This document shows, in pieces, positions 6,447-7,548 of a stretch of DNA of 7,548 bases. A program made the position numbers and the translations under genes. Source of the stretch: an uncultured Alphaproteobacteria bacterium. GTDB taxonomy: Bacteria > Pseudomonadota > Alphaproteobacteria > Rickettsiales > UBA1997. How positions within the stretch are numbered: position 1 is the first letter of the stretch; each line of letters opens with the position of its first letter. The DNA is taken from assembly GCA_903959715.1 (NCBI GenBank), contig CAJBXX010000245.1:1-7548 (forward strand), given 5' to 3'. The notes under the pieces are model-generated. The model saw nothing but the letters and a program-made list of their open reading frames with translations, was not told the origin of the DNA and ran no database searches.

Positions 6447-6495
6447 AAATTTAATGTATTCCTGTGGCGATACTCGAATCGGCAAATGATTGTGG
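6401..6495 (+). repeat. Imperfect tandem duplication (52-bp period) at the 3' end of lipoprotein 5
   Basis: Bases 6414-6443, the end of the lipoprotein 5 gene, recur at 6466-6495 with 28 of 30 identical, including an exact 19-base run (GGCGATACTCGAATCGGCA). Similarity extends weakly upstream to 6401 and 6453, giving about 35 of 43 matches. The period of 52 is not a multiple of three, so the second copy lies beyond the stop in a shifted frame, where it would read GDTRIGK then TGA. This is either a recent slip duplication of the gene end or the remnant of a longer repeat. Confidence 0.8.
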
Positions 6496-6586
6496 CAAAA
6501 AAAATAGCCTAATAATTATTGAACGATAAATTTTGTCATTTAGTTTAAAAAATTATTTTTCAATTTCACAAAATAAATATTAAATC
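6447..6586. other. Spacer between lipoprotein 5 and the repeat ORF
   Basis: These 140 nt hold the second copy of the 52-bp duplication and then AT-rich sequence. No stem-loop with a T-run is visible, so no intrinsic terminator is called for the lipoprotein cluster. TTGTCA at 6533-6538 resembles a -35 box, but the nearest -10-like hexamer, TATTTT (6554-6559), is only 15 nt away. A promoter for the next ORF is therefore possible but not supported. There is no Shine-Dalgarno sequence before the ATG at 6587. Confidence 0.45.
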
Positions 6587-7548
6587 ATGCCTTTAAACGA
6601 TTCTGATTCAGGTTTTTTTACAACTGCGACTAATTTAGGCATAGGTGTTGGCTTAGTTGGTGGTGCTGTTATTGGTATAACAATAGTTGCTCCAATTGCA
6701 GTGCCCGTTGTTGCCGGTGCGATTGGAGTTGCCGGGGTTGGCTTGGCATCCACCGCAATTTCAGCTGGATTTGTTGGCACTTCTGCATTACTCGGAGCAG
6801 CTTTTTTAGGTCTCACCACACATTTTGCTGAAAAAATTTGTCAACCAGAAGTTACATCGAATCAATCATCAACAAAATCAAGAGGATCTAACTCCCTGGA
6901 AAGATTCCCTGGCGGAGATGGAGGCAAATATAGGCGCGGAGTGACGGAACCCGCGGACAGAACTGGAGACGAAGCTGGAAGAGGAGCTTGGGGCGAAGCT
7001 GGAGACGAAGCTGGAAGAGGAGCTTGGGGCGGAAGCTGGGGCGAAGGTCGACGCGGAGTGGCGGCAATCTTGACCAGACCTGGAGCTGAAGGCGGAGCTG
7101 AACGAAGAGCGACAGAAATCGCGGGCGGAGCTGGACCCAAAACGATTGAGGTAAATGAGACACTCTTTAATAGAGTTAAAGATGGAAGCTGGGGCGGAGC
7201 TGGAAGCTGGGGCCGAGGTAGCAATTTCACTAATAATTCACCAGCGGTAATGGAATTATCAGGTATATCACTAAATAATGAAAGCAAAGGCTGGGGCAGA
7301 TCTTGGGGCGGAAGCGATGCTGAAAGCTTGAGCGAATCTGAATCTGAAGGCTGGAGCAGAAGCTGGGGCGAAGGCGGAGCTGGACGCGAAGCTGGAGGCG
7401 GAGGTGGACTCAGAGCGGAGGCACTCGCGCGCGGAGCTGGAGGCGGAGCTGGGGGCCGAGCTTGGGGCGGAGATGGAGGCGAAGCTGGATACGAATCTGA
7501 AGGCGAAGGCTGGGGCGGAGCTCGACGCGGAGTGGCGGCACCCGCGGA
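6587..7548 (+). CDS. Hypothetical protein: hydrophobic N-terminus plus Gly/Ala/Glu/Trp-rich repeats; runs off the window
   Basis: The ATG at 6587 opens a frame of 320 codons without a stop to the window end. Residues 1-16 are polar. Residues about 17-80 form one or two glycine-rich hydrophobic hairpins (LGIGVGLVGGAVIGITIVA, VVAGAIGVAGVGL, GTSALLGAAFLGL) with many small-residue GxxxG-like spacings, so membrane insertion is likely. A polar Ser-rich linker (about 86-105) follows. From about 108 the protein is repetitive: EAGRGAWG blocks, RRGV(A/T) three times (116, 155, 313), and Trp-Gly words such as GSWGGAGSWGRG and GWGRSWGGS. Two non-repetitive islands (about 183-200 and 211-235) read like normal protein. 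No signal cleavage site or known domain is recognised. A secreted or membrane effector, or a surface repeat protein, are possibilities, all inference. The hydrophobic part supports translation in this frame; the GC-rich part stays open partly by composition. Confidence 0.6.
   Translation, partial: MPLNDSDSGFFTTATNLGIGVGLVGGAVIGITIVAPIAVPVVAGAIGVAGVGLASTAISAGFVGTSALLGAAFLGLTTHFAEKICQPEVTSNQSSTKSRGSNSLERFPGGDGGKYRRGVTEPADRTGDEAGRGAWGEAGDEAGRGAWGGSWGEGRRGVAAILTRPGAEGGAERRATEIAGGAGPKTIEVNETLFNRVKDGSWGGAGSWGRGSNFTNNSPAVMELSGISLNNESKGWGRSWGGSDAESLSESESEGWSRSWGEGGAGREAGGGGGLRAEALARGAGGGAGGRAWGGDGGEAGYESEGEGWGGARRGVAAPA
6935..6957 (+). repeat. Dispersed in-frame repeat, copy 1 (RRGVTEPA)
   Basis: Begins CGCGGAGTG and ends ACCCGCGGA; 21 of 23 bases match 7526-7548 at the end of the window. 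The two copies are 591 nt apart, exactly 197 codons, so both read in the same frame. Confidence 0.75.
6965..7030 (+). repeat. 36-bp tandem repeat, 1.8 copies
   Basis: The unit at 6965-7000 is followed directly by an exact second copy of its first 30 bases at 7001-7030. It encodes the 12-residue unit GDEAGRGAWGEA and keeps the reading frame. The unit is itself three related 12-mers (GGAGACGAAGCT, GGAAGAGGAGCT, TGGGGCGAAGCT), so a 6- or 12-base word seems to have been amplified first. The perfect identity points to recent expansion. Confidence 0.85.
7048..7066 (+). repeat. Dispersed in-frame repeat, copy 2
   Basis: The 19 bases TCGACGCGGAGTGGCGGCA are identical to 7522-7540, 474 nt (158 codons) downstream. 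Here they encode RRGVAA before an unrelated continuation, ILTRPGAEGG. Confidence 0.8.
7522..7548 (+). repeat. Dispersed in-frame repeat, copy 3, cut by the window end
   Basis: It shares an exact 19-base core with 7048-7066 and 21 of 23 bases with 6935-6957, encoding RRGVAAPA. Because copy 1 leads straight into the 36-bp tandem repeat, the window may stop at the start of another large repeat unit. Confidence 0.75.

Larger units (their letters stand above)
6908..7548 (+). repeat. GC-rich, purine-rich hexamer-like repeat region
   Basis: The plus strand is built from short words related to GGAGCT, GGCGGA, GAAGCTGG and GCTTGGGGC, repeated imperfectly and continuing to the window end. The line 6961-7020 counts 35 of 60 G+C and 46 of 60 purines; 7441-7500 counts 39 of 60 G+C. 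AT-rich islands at about 7134-7188 and 7213-7284 interrupt it. It differs sharply from the AT-rich rest of the window. There are no spacers of constant size and no palindromic repeat, so it is not a CRISPR array. Confidence 0.85.

Noticed and set aside
6496..6586. Rho-independent terminator after the lipoprotein cluster
   Set aside because: Only a tiny AT palindrome (about 6511-6520) is present, with no GC stem and no following T-run.
6862..7287. Long open frames on the minus strand across the repeat region, encoding Pro/Leu/Ser-rich proteins
   Set aside because: The complement of purine-rich, GC-rich repeats has few stop codons, so open frames arise by composition. The plus frame has a sensible hydrophobic N-terminus in normal-composition DNA; the minus ones do not.
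6908..7548. CRISPR array
   Set aside because: The repeats are short, imperfect and contiguous, without unique spacers of constant length, and no cas genes are near.

Overview
The window is AT-rich chromosomal DNA (one 60-base line inside the ygfZ gene, 3901-3960, counts 12 G+C) with alphaproteobacterial gene content: MurJ, a TIGR02186-type membrane protein beside a TauE/SafE (TSUP) permease, and a YgfZ/IBA57-like protein. The base composition, AT-rich spacers and near absence of Shine-Dalgarno sequences would suit a Rickettsiales- or Holosporales-like, possibly host-associated lineage. That placement is inference; no rRNA or other taxonomic marker is present.

Left part (1-4144, minus strand). 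Five genes are packed head to tail and transcribed leftwards: ygfZ, a TSUP permease, a TIGR02186 family protein, a universal stress protein, and murJ (cut by the window start). Junctions are +9, -4 (ATGA), +9 and +1 nt, so they almost certainly form one operon. Together they cover Fe-S cluster maintenance, probable sulfur-compound transport with a membrane-anchored partner, stress response and lipid II flipping.

Centre (4145-4320) is a very AT-rich divergent spacer that must hold the start signals for both directions.

Right-centre (4321-6446, plus strand) is the most novel part: five consecutive small lipoprotein genes, spaced +6, -4, -1 and -11 nt. They are diverged paralogues of a family I do not recognise. 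Each mature protein carries the same pair of motifs, [YF]-x2-G-[WFY]-x2-G-C and then [YF]-x2-[GAI]-[WHF]-x2-[GAS]-x3-C. The two look like a duplicated half-motif with one cysteine each. The paralogues vary in the linker (fifth) and in a glycine-rich C-terminal extension (fourth). The 3' end of the fifth gene is partly duplicated in tandem with a 52-bp period.

Right end (6587-7548, plus strand, running off the window) is an ORF with a glycine-rich hydrophobic N-terminus followed by over 200 residues of Gly/Ala/Glu/Arg/Trp/Ser-rich repeats. These are encoded by purine-rich DNA at about 58-65% G+C (two lines counted), interrupted by islands of normal AT-rich sequence. It looks like an ordinary gene invaded by an expanding GC-rich repeat.
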